A stretch of 64,000 bases of DNA from Terriglobia bacterium (GTDB lineage: Bacteria > Acidobacteriota > Terriglobia > Acidiferrales > UBA7541), in contig JAIQES010000003.1 of the NCBI GenBank assembly GCA_020073705.1, forward strand, positions 1 to 64,000, given 5' to 3'. Shown in pieces: positions 53,457 through 62,277 of this stretch; the stretch's first letter is position 1, and every line of letters begins with the position of its first letter. The notes below the pieces were generated by a model. It was given only the letters and a program-made list of their open reading frames with translations. It was not told the DNA's origin and did not search any database. A program made the position numbers and the translations under genes.

Positions 53457-54047
53457 ATGGCGGCTCCCTCGGCCCAAGACGTCACCCGGCTCCTGCAGGC
53501 TTGGAGTCAAGGGAACGATGCGGCCCTGGAAGAACTCCTCCCACTCGTCCATCAGGAGTTGCGGCGTCTGGCTCGGCGGTACATGTTCGGAGAGCGTCCT
53601 GGCCATACGTTGCAAACGACGGCGCTGGTCAATGAAGCTTACTTGCGGCTGGTGAATTACCGGAACGTAAACTGGCAGAACCGGGCTCACTTCTTTGCCA
53701 TCTCCGCACAATTGATGCGACGGATTCTGGTGGATTACGCCCGTGCGCGCGGATACCAGAAGCGGGGAGGTGGCGTTACCAAGGTCACCCTCGATGAAGC
53801 GTTGATGCGGCCGCAAGAGAAGGGGCACGACCTTGTCGCGCTGGACGACGCGCTCAAAGCTCTGGCCGGAATCGATCCTCGGAAGAGTAAAGTGGTGGAG
53901 CTGCGCTTCTTCGGAGGGCTGAGCGTCGAGGAAACCGCTGAGGTGCTGAAAGTTTCTCCCGACACAGTTCTGCGCGATTGGAGGCTAGCGAAGGCTTGGC
54001 TGGCGCGGGACATGAGGAAAACTGGAGCAGGTGGAAATGACGCCTGA
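53457..54047 (+). CDS. ECF-type RNA polymerase sigma factor (TIGR02999-like)
   Basis: VTRLLQAWSQGNDAALEELLPLVHQELRRLARRYM; VNEAYLRLVN; VVELRFFGGLSVEETAEVLKVSPDTVLRDWRLAKAWL. Confidence 0.92.
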   Translation: MAAPSAQDVTRLLQAWSQGNDAALEELLPLVHQELRRLARRYMFGERPGHTLQTTALVNEAYLRLVNYRNVNWQNRAHFFAISAQLMRRILVDYARARGYQKRGGGVTKVTLDEALMRPQEKGHDLVALDDALKALAGIDPRKSKVVELRFFGGLSVEETAEVLKVSPDTVLRDWRLAKAWLARDMRKTGAGGNDA

Positions 54048-55308
54048 ACGCTGGAAGAAAGTCGAGCAGCTATATCACGCGGCGCTGGAACGCGAAGAAA
54101 GCCAGCGAGCGGCTTATCTGCACGAGGTCTGCGCGGGCGACAATGCATTGCAGCGGGAAGTGGAATCGCTGCTGGTGCAAGAGAGCCGAGCAGAACAATT
54201 TCTCGAAACACCTGCCTTGGATGTAGCGGCAAAAGTGCTGGCTGAACATCAAAGTCAATCCTCGCTGGTAGGGCAGCAACTCGGTTCGTACAAGATTGTT
54301 TCTTTGCTAGGCGCAGGCGGAATGGGAGAAGTGTATCAGGCGCAAGACAGTAAGCTGAGTCGCGACGTAGCCATCAAAGTTCTTCCGGCGGCCTTCGCGC
54401 ACGATGCTGAGCGGTTGGCTCGATTTCAGCGCGAAGCGCGAATGCTGGCCTCGTTGAACCATCCGAATATTGCAACGATTCACGGGCTCGAGCAGTCCGA
54501 CGGTGTGCACTATTTGGTGATGGAGTTGGTTCTCGGCCATACGCTGGCCGAGCACGTTAGTGCTGGAGCGTTAAAGATCGAGGAGGCGCTCAAGCTCGGC
54601 GGCCAGATCGCGGAAGCGCTGGAAGCGGCGCACGAAAAAGGAGTAATTCATCGGGACTTGAAGCCAGCCAACGTGAAGGTGACACCCGAGGGCAGAGTGA
54701 AGGTACTGGATTTTGGATTGGCGAAAGCCTTTGCTGGCGACGGCGGGATGGACCTTTCCAATGCGCCGACGCTCACCGCGATGGGTACCGAAGAAGGAAG
54801 GATTTTGGGGACGCCAGCGTACATGAGCCCGGAGCAGGCGCGCGGCAAACCGGTGGACAAGCGGACCGACATCTGGGCGTTCGGCTGTGTGCTTTACGAG
54901 ATGCTGACGGGAAAAGAGGCGTTTCGGGGAGAGACCGTATCCGACACGATTGCCGCCGTGCTGGAACGCGAGCCGGATTGGAAAGTCGTACCTACAGCAA
55001 CTCCGGCGAAGGTGCAAAACTTACTTCACCGATGTTTGGAGAAGAACGTAAATCGCCGCTTGCGCGACATCGGCGACGCCCGCATCGAATTGCTGGATGC
55101 ACTAGCCGTCACGACGCGCCAAGACGTTTCTCCCGAGAAGCAGTTTAAGATGACACGTCGTGCCGCAATCGGCTCTCTGGCCGGTGCTGCCGCAGGTGCG
55201 GCCGGTGTCGCAACGTCCGTCTGGTATCTCTGGCCAAGGCCTCCGAAGCCTGTGATGCGCCTGAACATGGACGTATCTCCAGCGCAGCAATTGGCGGGCT
55301 TCACTTGA
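54037..55308 (+). CDS. Ser/Thr protein kinase (PknB type), N-terminal part of a split kinase/beta-propeller protein
   Basis: LGAGGMGEVYQAQDSKLSRDVAIKVLP; GVIHRDLKPANVKVTPEGRVKVLDFGLAKA; APE-like TPAYMSPEQARG; ends at in-frame TGA 55306-55308. Confidence 0.9.
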   Translation: MTPERWKKVEQLYHAALEREESQRAAYLHEVCAGDNALQREVESLLVQESRAEQFLETPALDVAAKVLAEHQSQSSLVGQQLGSYKIVSLLGAGGMGEVYQAQDSKLSRDVAIKVLPAAFAHDAERLARFQREARMLASLNHPNIATIHGLEQSDGVHYLVMELVLGHTLAEHVSAGALKIEEALKLGGQIAEALEAAHEKGVIHRDLKPANVKVTPEGRVKVLDFGLAKAFAGDGGMDLSNAPTLTAMGTEEGRILGTPAYMSPEQARGKPVDKRTDIWAFGCVLYEMLTGKEAFRGETVSDTIAAVLEREPDWKVVPTATPAKVQNLLHRCLEKNVNRRLRDIGDARIELLDALAVTTRQDVSPEKQFKMTRRAAIGSLAGAAAGAAGVATSVWYLWPRPPKPVMRLNMDVSPAQQLAGFT

Positions 55309-55314
55309 CCCATT

Positions 55315-56922
55315 GTGTCCATTTCCCCGGAGGGGAAACACGTCGCATTTATAGGCACCCATGATGGCGTCCGACAGGTTTACGTGCGTGCGCTGGATAG
55401 TCCGGAGGCCATGCCGATGGCGGGCACCGAAGACGCCTACTGCACTCCCTTGTTCTCCCCGGACGGGCAATGGCTCGCGTTTTTCAGCACCGACGCGCAG
55501 GAACTCAAAAAGATTTCCATCCAGGGTGGCCCTCCGGCGACTCTGGTAAAGGCTAGGGGACTAAACGGGGCGACCTGGGGAAGCGACGACACTATCATCT
55601 ATGCCAGCCAGGTTAATACCGGCCTCCAAAGGGTTTCATCCGCTGGTGGAACGCCGGAGTGGATTACGCATGTAGACTCCACCAAGGGAGAAACCGCTCA
55701 TCGTTGGCCGGTTTTCTTGCCGGGAGGCAAGGCGTTTCTCTTCGCGATCGAGAAAGGTAGCAGCCCGGACGATGCGCAGATCGTGGTGCAACGGCTCGAT
55801 ACCGGGCAACGGCGGCCTCTGGTCCAAGGCGGCACCTTTCCTCAGTATGCGCCGGCAGGGTATCTGGTATATGTCCATCGGGGAACACTCCTGGCCGTTC
55901 CGTTTGATGTGGACCGATTACAGGTGAAGGGCCCAGCGGTTCCCGTTGCTGAAAATGTCCGGGAATCCGGTAATGGCGCGGCGCAATTCGGCCTTTCTCC
56001 TCAGGGGTCGCTGGTTTATGTTCCCGCTGCGCGCGGGGTTCAAGGGCCCCAACGCAAGCTGGTGTGGGTCAATCGCGATGGAACAGAGCAATCGTTGGCC
56101 GCACCTGAGCGCGTCTACTATGCACCGCGTCTTTCTCACGACGGCCGGCGGGTAGCCGTGACAATCGAAGAACCGGGAGGAGCTCAAATCTGGTTGTACG
56201 ATCTGTCGCGAGAGACATTGACCCGGTTTACGTTTGAGGGAAACAACAACGAATACCCAGCTTGGGCGCCGGATGGCAAGAGGATCGCGTTTCGTTCAGA
56301 TAAGGAAGGGCCGCTGAACCTTTTCTGGCAACGGGCCGACGGCAGTGGCGGGCTGGAGCGGTTGACCACCAGCGAGTACTCTCAAGCCCCGAGTTCCTGG
56401 TCCCCAGACGGGCAACTGCTGGCCTTCACCGAACTCAACCCCGCGATGGCGCGGGATATCTGGGTGCTGCGGCTCAGCGACCGCAGGCCGCAGCCTTTCT
56501 TCCGAAACGAAAGCGACCCACGCTTTTCTCCCGACGGGCGCTGGCTGGCCTATGTCTCGAATGAATCCGGCCGCTTGGAGATTTACGTCCAGCCCTTTCC
56601 GGGCCCGGGCGGGAAGTGGCAGATCTCGACTGAGGGTGGCTCCGAGCCGTTGTGGAACCCGAGCGGGCCGGAGCTGTTCTACCGCAGCGGCAACAACAAG
56701 ATGATGGCGGTGGAGGTCACCACGCAGCCGAGCTTTTCGGCGGGCACGCCGAAGATGCTTTTCGAGGGACAGTACTTGTCCACCGCAGGGCCATGGTTTT
56801 GTAATTACGATGTGTCCCCGGATGGTCAGCACTTTTTGATGATCAAAGAAAGCGAGCCGCAAATCAACGTCGTGCTGAACTGGTTTGAAGAGTTGAAGCG
56901 CCGCGTGCCCACAAAGCAGTGA
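55315..56922 (+). CDS. PD40/TolB-like beta-propeller domain, C-terminal part of the same split protein
   Basis: same reading frame as the kinase; SPEGKHVAFIGTHDG, SPDGQWLAFFSTD, SPDGRWLAYVSNESGRLEIYVQPFPGPGGKWQISTEGGSEPLWNPSGPELFYRSGN. Confidence 0.85.
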   Translation: MSISPEGKHVAFIGTHDGVRQVYVRALDSPEAMPMAGTEDAYCTPLFSPDGQWLAFFSTDAQELKKISIQGGPPATLVKARGLNGATWGSDDTIIYASQVNTGLQRVSSAGGTPEWITHVDSTKGETAHRWPVFLPGGKAFLFAIEKGSSPDDAQIVVQRLDTGQRRPLVQGGTFPQYAPAGYLVYVHRGTLLAVPFDVDRLQVKGPAVPVAENVRESGNGAAQFGLSPQGSLVYVPAARGVQGPQRKLVWVNRDGTEQSLAAPERVYYAPRLSHDGRRVAVTIEEPGGAQIWLYDLSRETLTRFTFEGNNNEYPAWAPDGKRIAFRSDKEGPLNLFWQRADGSGGLERLTTSEYSQAPSSWSPDGQLLAFTELNPAMARDIWVLRLSDRRPQPFFRNESDPRFSPDGRWLAYVSNESGRLEIYVQPFPGPGGKWQISTEGGSEPLWNPSGPELFYRSGNNKMMAVEVTTQPSFSAGTPKMLFEGQYLSTAGPWFCNYDVSPDGQHFLMIKESEPQINVVLNWFEELKRRVPTKQ

Positions 56923-56935
56923 CGAGCGAACGGAG

Positions 56936-57070
56936 ATGAATAATCGCTGGCAACAAATCGAGCAGCTTTATCACGCGGCGCTGGAACGCGAGGGGAACCA
57001 TCGTGCCGCGCTGATTGGCTGGAATAGACAGCGATGAAATCGCAGCGGGAAGATCTCGGGGCAGTTTTAT
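56936..57070 (+). pseudogene. decayed N-terminal leader of a second Ser/Thr kinase
   Basis: MNNRWQQIEQLYHAALEREGNHRAALIGWNRQR* aligns with MTPERWKKVEQLYHAALEREESQRAAYLHEVC of the upstream kinase; degenerate sequence follows. Confidence 0.75.
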
Positions 57071-57097
57071 GGTTGACTGCCCAAGAGGTCATGAAAA

Positions 57098-59191
57098 TTA
57101 CGACGCGCGAAGGGAGGCTCCGAGCTTTTGTTCGAGCGCAGCGACGATGCGCGATGAGAAATCGGTCAGTTGCGATTCGGTGAGCGTGGCATGGCGGCTC
57201 TCGAAGGTCACGCGCACCAGAAGAGAAAATTTTCCTTCCGGCACGTGTTTTCCACGAAACAGGTCCACGGCCTCGATGGAGGAGACTTCGGCAATGCCGA
57301 GAGCGCGAATGGCCTCCACGACTCCGGCGAACGCGGTCCCCTCGCTGAGCAGGAGAGAAAAATCACGCTCGACCGCGGGGAAGCGGGAAAGCGGTTTGTA
57401 GCGCAATGCCGCGCGCGCCGCCCGGTAACCCGCGCAGAGGGGATCAAGTTCCAGTTCGGCAACGTATGCGTCCTGCCGCAGCTTGAACTGTTCGGCGGCG
57501 CGCCGCGCGAGTTGCCCGGCAAGACCGATCGGGCGTGAGGCCGCGCCCCCGGCGCCGAGTGAAATTGTTCCCGCGCGCGCTGGATGGAGCCATGCAGGCC
57601 CCCCCGCCTTCCACAGGATTCCGCCCGCCAGGTGTCCGATCTGGTCGAGGTCGCCCTTTAGGTCGGCGAACACAAATTCGCGCTCGCTTTCGGCCACACC
57701 CTTCTCCCTCGCGAGGCCCGTTGCGCCGAGCGTCAGCACAGGCGTCTCGACCGGCTCCGCGCCGCTCCACCGATACGTCTTTCCGAATTCGAAGAGGCGA
57801 ATATTGCGCTGCGCGTGATTCAGATTCCATTCCAGCGCCGCCGCCATGGTGACCACGCCGGTCGAGCGCATGACGGACGCGTCTTCCGCGAGCGGGTTCG
57901 CGATACGCGCAGGCGCGGCACTTTCCGCGCGGAAAATCGCGTCGCTCGGTTCGTCCACGATCGGAATCGTGATGATTTCCTGATAGCCCAGGCCGATCAG
58001 ACGCTCGCGCAGGCGGTCCTCGGCTTCGGTATATTCCAGGCGTGCCGCTGGCAGCTTCGCCGCCGGCAGCCGCGGCGGAAATTTGTCGACCCCGTAAAGC
58101 CGGGCGACCTCTTCAATCAAGTCGATCTCGCGCGCGACGTCACCACGCCACGACGGGCGGCGGCACGTCCATTTAGCCAAAAATGATCCCGAGCCGCCTC
58201 GCGCCGGGTCCATGCGCACGGGCGCAAAACCAAGAGTGGTGAGAATCGCTTCGATATCTCTTGTCGGGACGTCCGCGCCCATCACGCGCAGCAGTTCCTT
58301 GCGCGTCAACTCGATCGCGGGGGCCTCCGTGCGCCCGGGATAAATGTCGACTGCGCCCGCGAGCACTTCTCCGCCACCCACTTGCTGAATCAACTCCGCA
58401 CAGCGGCGTGAAGCGAGCTCCGCCATTTTCGGATCCGCGCCGCGCTCGAAACGCACTGAGGCTTCGGTGCGCAGGCCAAGCGCCTTCGCCGTGCGCCGAA
58501 TGGAAATCGGATCGAACCATGCCGCCTCGAGCAAAATATTTCGGCTCGTCGCGCGGATCTCGGTCTCGCCGCCCCCCATCACGCCGGCAAGCGCCACGGC
58601 GCGCGCCGCGTCGGCGATCACGCACATCTCGGCCGTAAGTGTGCGCTCGATACCGTCGAGCGTGCGCATCTTCTCGCCCGGCCGTGCCCGGCGCACGACG
58701 ATGCGCTGCTCGCTGAGCAAATCCAAGTCGAAAGCGTGGAGCGGATGCCCGAGTTCAAGCATGACGTAGTTCGTTGCGTCCACGACGTTGTTGATCGAGG
58801 TCTGCCCCAGTGCTTCGAGGCGCTGCCGCAGCCAGTCGGGCGAAGGCCCGACCTCGATGCCGCGTAGCACGCGCGCCGTGTAGCGGCCGCACAGTTCCGG
58901 GGACTTGATCTCCACACGCGTGGCGGCCGAGGCATATCCCGCCGTTTCGCGCGGGTAAGCCTCCACAGGCTTGAGCATCAGCCGGTACAGCGCCGCCACT
59001 TCGCGCGCGATTCCGTAGTGGCCCAAGCAGTCGGCGCGGTTCGAGGTCAGATCAATGTCGAGCAGCGGGCCCGCGGCGGTTTGCTCGAGCGCTTCGACCG
59101 CCGTCCCCGAAAGAGAAAGCCGCGTGCGCAGATCCTCGGGCGTGGCCTTCAGGTCCACGAACTCTTTGAGCCAGTTGTAGAGAACTTTCAT
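57098..59191 (-). CDS. pheT: phenylalanyl-tRNA synthetase beta subunit
   Basis: MKVLYNWLKEFVDL; LTSNRADCLGHYGIAREVAALY; NNVVDATNYVMLELGHPLHAFD; C-terminal FDX-ACB. Confidence 0.96.
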   Translation of the reverse strand: MKVLYNWLKEFVDLKATPEDLRTRLSLSGTAVEALEQTAAGPLLDIDLTSNRADCLGHYGIAREVAALYRLMLKPVEAYPRETAGYASAATRVEIKSPELCGRYTARVLRGIEVGPSPDWLRQRLEALGQTSINNVVDATNYVMLELGHPLHAFDLDLLSEQRIVVRRARPGEKMRTLDGIERTLTAEMCVIADAARAVALAGVMGGGETEIRATSRNILLEAAWFDPISIRRTAKALGLRTEASVRFERGADPKMAELASRRCAELIQQVGGGEVLAGAVDIYPGRTEAPAIELTRKELLRVMGADVPTRDIEAILTTLGFAPVRMDPARGGSGSFLAKWTCRRPSWRGDVAREIDLIEEVARLYGVDKFPPRLPAAKLPAARLEYTEAEDRLRERLIGLGYQEIITIPIVDEPSDAIFRAESAAPARIANPLAEDASVMRSTGVVTMAAALEWNLNHAQRNIRLFEFGKTYRWSGAEPVETPVLTLGATGLAREKGVAESEREFVFADLKGDLDQIGHLAGGILWKAGGPAWLHPARAGTISLGAGGAASRPIGLAGQLARRAAEQFKLRQDAYVAELELDPLCAGYRAARAALRYKPLSRFPAVERDFSLLLSEGTAFAGVVEAIRALGIAEVSSIEAVDLFRGKHVPEGKFSLLVRVTFESRHATLTESQLTDFSSRIVAALEQKLGASLRAS

Positions 59192-59250
59192 TTTTAGTGC
59201 TTTCGCACCGCGACCCGGCACCCTAAACAATCAAATGTCTGGCGATAAGT

Positions 59251-59383
59251 TTTGTGGGTCGGACCTTCAGGTCCGACGACAACCCATCATGGGGAGAGCG
59301 GCCTTTAGGCCCTGAAGCTTCAGGGGCTGAAGCCCAAGTCCCCTCTGCCTGCTGATGTCGCAGCTAAAGCTCCGACCCACAAA
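59251..59383. repeat. composite palindromic element upstream of pheT
   Basis: outer 13-bp inverted repeat TTTGTGGGTCGGA (59251-59263)/TCCGACCCACAAA (59371-59383); inner GTCGGACCTTCAGGTCCGAC (59258-59277), GGCCTTTAGGCC, CTGAAGCTTCAG, GGGGCTGAAGCCC. Confidence 0.85.
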
Positions 59384-59454
59384 CCTCCCAATATTTGACT
59401 TCTAACGCAATGGGTTAGGTGCCGCAACTGCCCGTTGCAGTCCGCCCCACCTTT

Positions 59455-60558
59455 CTATGCGAATTGTCGCAAGAACCGCACGTCGTTTTGAAAATAAAGC
59501 TGCAAATCGTTGACGTTATATTTGAGCTGTGTCAGCCGCTCGACGCCCAGACCGAATGCGAAGCCGGAAAGCCGCTTCGCGTCGTAATTCACAAAGCCGT
59601 AGACAGCCGGATCGACCATGCCCGCGCCGAACAGTTCGATCCAGCCCGACTGCTTGCACACCGAGCAGCCGGACCCGCCGCAGAACACGCACGTCGCGTC
59701 CACCTCGACCGAAGGCTCGGTGAATGGAAAATAGCTCGGGCGGAGGCGCGTCTTCACCTTGGGCCCAAAAAATTCGCGCACGAAATATTCGACCGTGCCC
59801 GCGAAGTCGCAGAAGGTGATGTCGATGTCGACGGCGAGGCCCTCGATCTGGTGAAACATGAAGCCGTGCGTCGCGTCGGGGTTGTCGCGGCGATAAACCT
59901 TGCCGGGCACAATGATGCGCACGGGCGGCTGCTGTTTTTCCATCATGCGCACCTGCATGGGCGAGGTGTGCGTGCGCAGAAGGCGCGCCCCGGCGCCCGG
60001 CGGTGTCGCGAGGTAGAAGGTGTCCATGCTGTCGCGCGCCGGATGGTGCTCGGGAATGTTGAGCGCCTCGAAGTTGTAGTAGGGGGTTTCCATCTCCGGC
60101 CCGGCGACTACCGTGTAGCCGAGCGATAGAAAAATCCGCTCGATTTCCTCGAAGGTCTGCCGCAGCGGATGCCGCGAGCCAAGCGGGCGGATCACGCCGG
60201 GTAGCGAGAAATCTTCACGCTCCCGCGCGAGCGCCGCTTGGTCAGCTGCGGCTTCGAGCTGGGCCTGCTGCCCGGCCAATACGGACTCGATGTGACCCTT
60301 CAGATCGTTGAGGGCTTGACCAACGACACGTTTGAGTTCGGGCGATGCGGGCTTGAGCCAGTTGTTCGTGATGCGCGTCAGCACGCCGGATTTGCGGCCG
60401 AGCCAAACGCCGCGCAATTCTTCCCATCGCCGCATGTCCGGCATGGCCGCAGCTTCTCGCGCGAATTGTTCCCGCACATCGTCGAATAAGCGCAGAACTG
60501 CGTCCGCGTCGGCGACGTCCAGGTCCGCCAGGGTTTTCGCTGTCGGGTCGTTCGCCAT
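59455..60558 (-). CDS. pheS: phenylalanyl-tRNA synthetase alpha subunit
   Basis: HPLRQTFEEIERIFLSLGYTVVAGPEMETPYYNFEALNIPEHHPARDSMDTFYL; HQIEGLAVD; SYFPFTEPSVEVD; FGLGVERLTQLKYNVNDLQLYFQNDVRFLRQF. Confidence 0.97.
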   Translation of the reverse strand: MANDPTAKTLADLDVADADAVLRLFDDVREQFAREAAAMPDMRRWEELRGVWLGRKSGVLTRITNNWLKPASPELKRVVGQALNDLKGHIESVLAGQQAQLEAAADQAALAREREDFSLPGVIRPLGSRHPLRQTFEEIERIFLSLGYTVVAGPEMETPYYNFEALNIPEHHPARDSMDTFYLATPPGAGARLLRTHTSPMQVRMMEKQQPPVRIIVPGKVYRRDNPDATHGFMFHQIEGLAVDIDITFCDFAGTVEYFVREFFGPKVKTRLRPSYFPFTEPSVEVDATCVFCGGSGCSVCKQSGWIELFGAGMVDPAVYGFVNYDAKRLSGFAFGLGVERLTQLKYNVNDLQLYFQNDVRFLRQFA

Positions 60559-60575
60559 GGGACTGATGCCGAGCC

Positions 60576-60941
60576 TTACGCCTTTGCGCCCAACGAAGCT
60601 TTCGCTTGTTCGGCAAGCTGCGTGAATCCGCCCGCGTCCTTCACGGCGAGATCGGCCAGCATCTTGCGGTCGATCTCAATGCCAGCCGCCTTGAGCCCAT
60701 GCATTAACTGGCTGTAAGACATCCCGGCGTTGCGCGCGGCCGCACCGATGCGCTGGATCCACAACGTGCGGAATTGGCGCTTGCGGACGCGCCGATCGCG
60801 GAAAGAAAAGCGCTCCGCGCGATTCACCGCTTCCTGTGCGGACTGGTAGAGCTTGGATTTTGTGAGAAAAAATCCCTTTGTGCGCTTCAGAATCTTCTTG
60901 CGGCGCGCGCGGCGCTTAGTTCCGCGTTTGACTCGAGCCAT
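60576..60941 (-). CDS. rplT: 50S ribosomal protein L20
   Basis: [99 protein letters not shown]. Confidence 0.97.
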   Translation of the reverse strand: MARVKRGTKRRARRKKILKRTKGFFLTKSKLYQSAQEAVNRAERFSFRDRRVRKRQFRTLWIQRIGAAARNAGMSYSQLMHGLKAAGIEIDRKMLADLAVKDAGGFTQLAEQAKASLGAKA

Positions 60942-61184
60942 GGCGTTTTCTCCTGTGCGGAGACGCATCGTTTTCCGAAGCGCCGTTCCCGCGCACGGGA
61001 CCCGGCACACGATCAGAAAGCGACAGCGTCTCCACGGCGTGTTTAGAAGCTCAACGCGAAGTTTGCAAACAATGGAACCTTCGCACGAGCGATGCCCCGA
61101 CCAGAATCGGAGCGCTGGCCGGCAGGCCCGCCGTGGCGGGTTGCGCTCTGCCTGGCACAGCAAAAAGCAAAAAGAATAAATCTT

Positions 61185-61400
61185 CTAGCCGTACGGCAAC
61201 ATCTTGTGGACGTTCTTGGCGTCCGCGGCATGGACTTGCGTCATCTTCTTTAGCCGGCGCATCCTGTTGGCCTTCTTGGTGCCGAGCAAGTGCCGCTTGC
61301 CGGAATGCATTCGCAGGATTTTCCCGGTCGCCGTGATCTTGAAGCGCTTGGCGGCGCCGCGATGCGTTTTCAACTTGAGCTTCTTCACCTTTTTTCCCAC
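61185..61400 (-). CDS. rpmI: 50S ribosomal protein L35
   Basis: KLKLKTHRGAAKRFKITATGKILRMHSGKRHLLGTKKANRMRRLKK. Confidence 0.96.
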   Translation of the reverse strand: MGKKVKKLKLKTHRGAAKRFKITATGKILRMHSGKRHLLGTKKANRMRRLKKMTQVHAADAKNVHKMLPYG

Positions 61401-61433
61401 GAACGTTACCTCGATAAAATTCTTTCCGAAGCG

Positions 61434-62009
61434 TCAGGCTTGCCCCCCGGCGGGCGTTCCTGCCGGTTTGGCCGTGCCGCCCTTTTTCGGCGCCAGCAAG
61501 GCCATGAGGATGTTGGCTTCCATGCGCGGGCCGATCTCGACCAGCGCATGATCGGCGATTTCCTGCAACAGGCGATGCATTTTCGCGCGGCCCACTTCCT
61601 GATGGGCCATTTCGCGGCCGCGATGAAAGATCATCGCTTTGACCTTGTGGCCTTCGCCCAGAAACCGGATGATTTGGTTCTTGCGAACCTGGTAGTCGTG
61701 TTCCGCGGTGGCTGGCCGGAACTTGACTTCCTTGAGCTGCGAACCCTTCTGGTGCTTGCGCTGCTCGTGCGCTTTCTTGCTGGTCTGGTAGAGGTATTTG
61801 CCGAAGTCGGTGATCTTGCAAACCGGCGGATCGGCGGTCGGTGAGATTTCCACCAGGTCGAGCCCCCGCTCGCGGGCAAGTTTGATGGCCTCAAACGGCG
61901 GCATCACACCTAGCTGCCCACCATCTTCATCCACGACTCGAATTTCGCGCGCCCGGATGCGGTCATTCACCCGGGTGCGGTCAGCCTGCCGAAAACTCCG
62001 TTCAGCGAT
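61434..62009 (-). CDS. infC: translation initiation factor IF-3 (probable AUC start)
   Basis: RVNDRIRAREIRVVDEDGGQLGVMPPFEAIKLARERGLDLVEISPTADPPVCKITDFGKYLYQ; GGGAGGTGGGTTT-ATC-GCTGAACGG places an SD 6 nt before ATC at 62009-62007. Confidence 0.9.
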   Translation of the reverse strand: MAERSFRQADRTRVNDRIRAREIRVVDEDGGQLGVMPPFEAIKLARERGLDLVEISPTADPPVCKITDFGKYLYQTSKKAHEQRKHQKGSQLKEVKFRPATAEHDYQVRKNQIIRFLGEGHKVKAMIFHRGREMAHQEVGRAKMHRLLQEIADHALVEIGPRMEANILMALLAPKKGGTAKPAGTPAGGQA

Positions 62010-62277
62010 AAACCCACCTCCCAAAATTGCGCTCGCCCGAAGGCGGCGCCGACATCCTACCCCATTCCCATCCGCTCCCTGCAAGCCTCCCGGAGGATGG
62101 TTTTCTGAGTATAGCACGGAGACGTTACCGGGCAAGAGTCCGGTCCTTCATTTTTTTCTCTGAGCCGGACACACCAAGAGTTGCGGAGTTCCAAGTTGCA
62201 GGATACGTACGCGCGGTGCAACTGTCTTCCCGTGCTCCCGGCCCGTGTGTTCTAATTCGTGGGCGAATCTTTCTGCC

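Noticed and set aside
55306-55308. TGA as selenocysteine codon in the split kinase
   Set aside because: Position is in a low-constraint membrane-proximal linker and no SECIS-like hairpin was evident; nonsense mutation or sequencing error is simpler.
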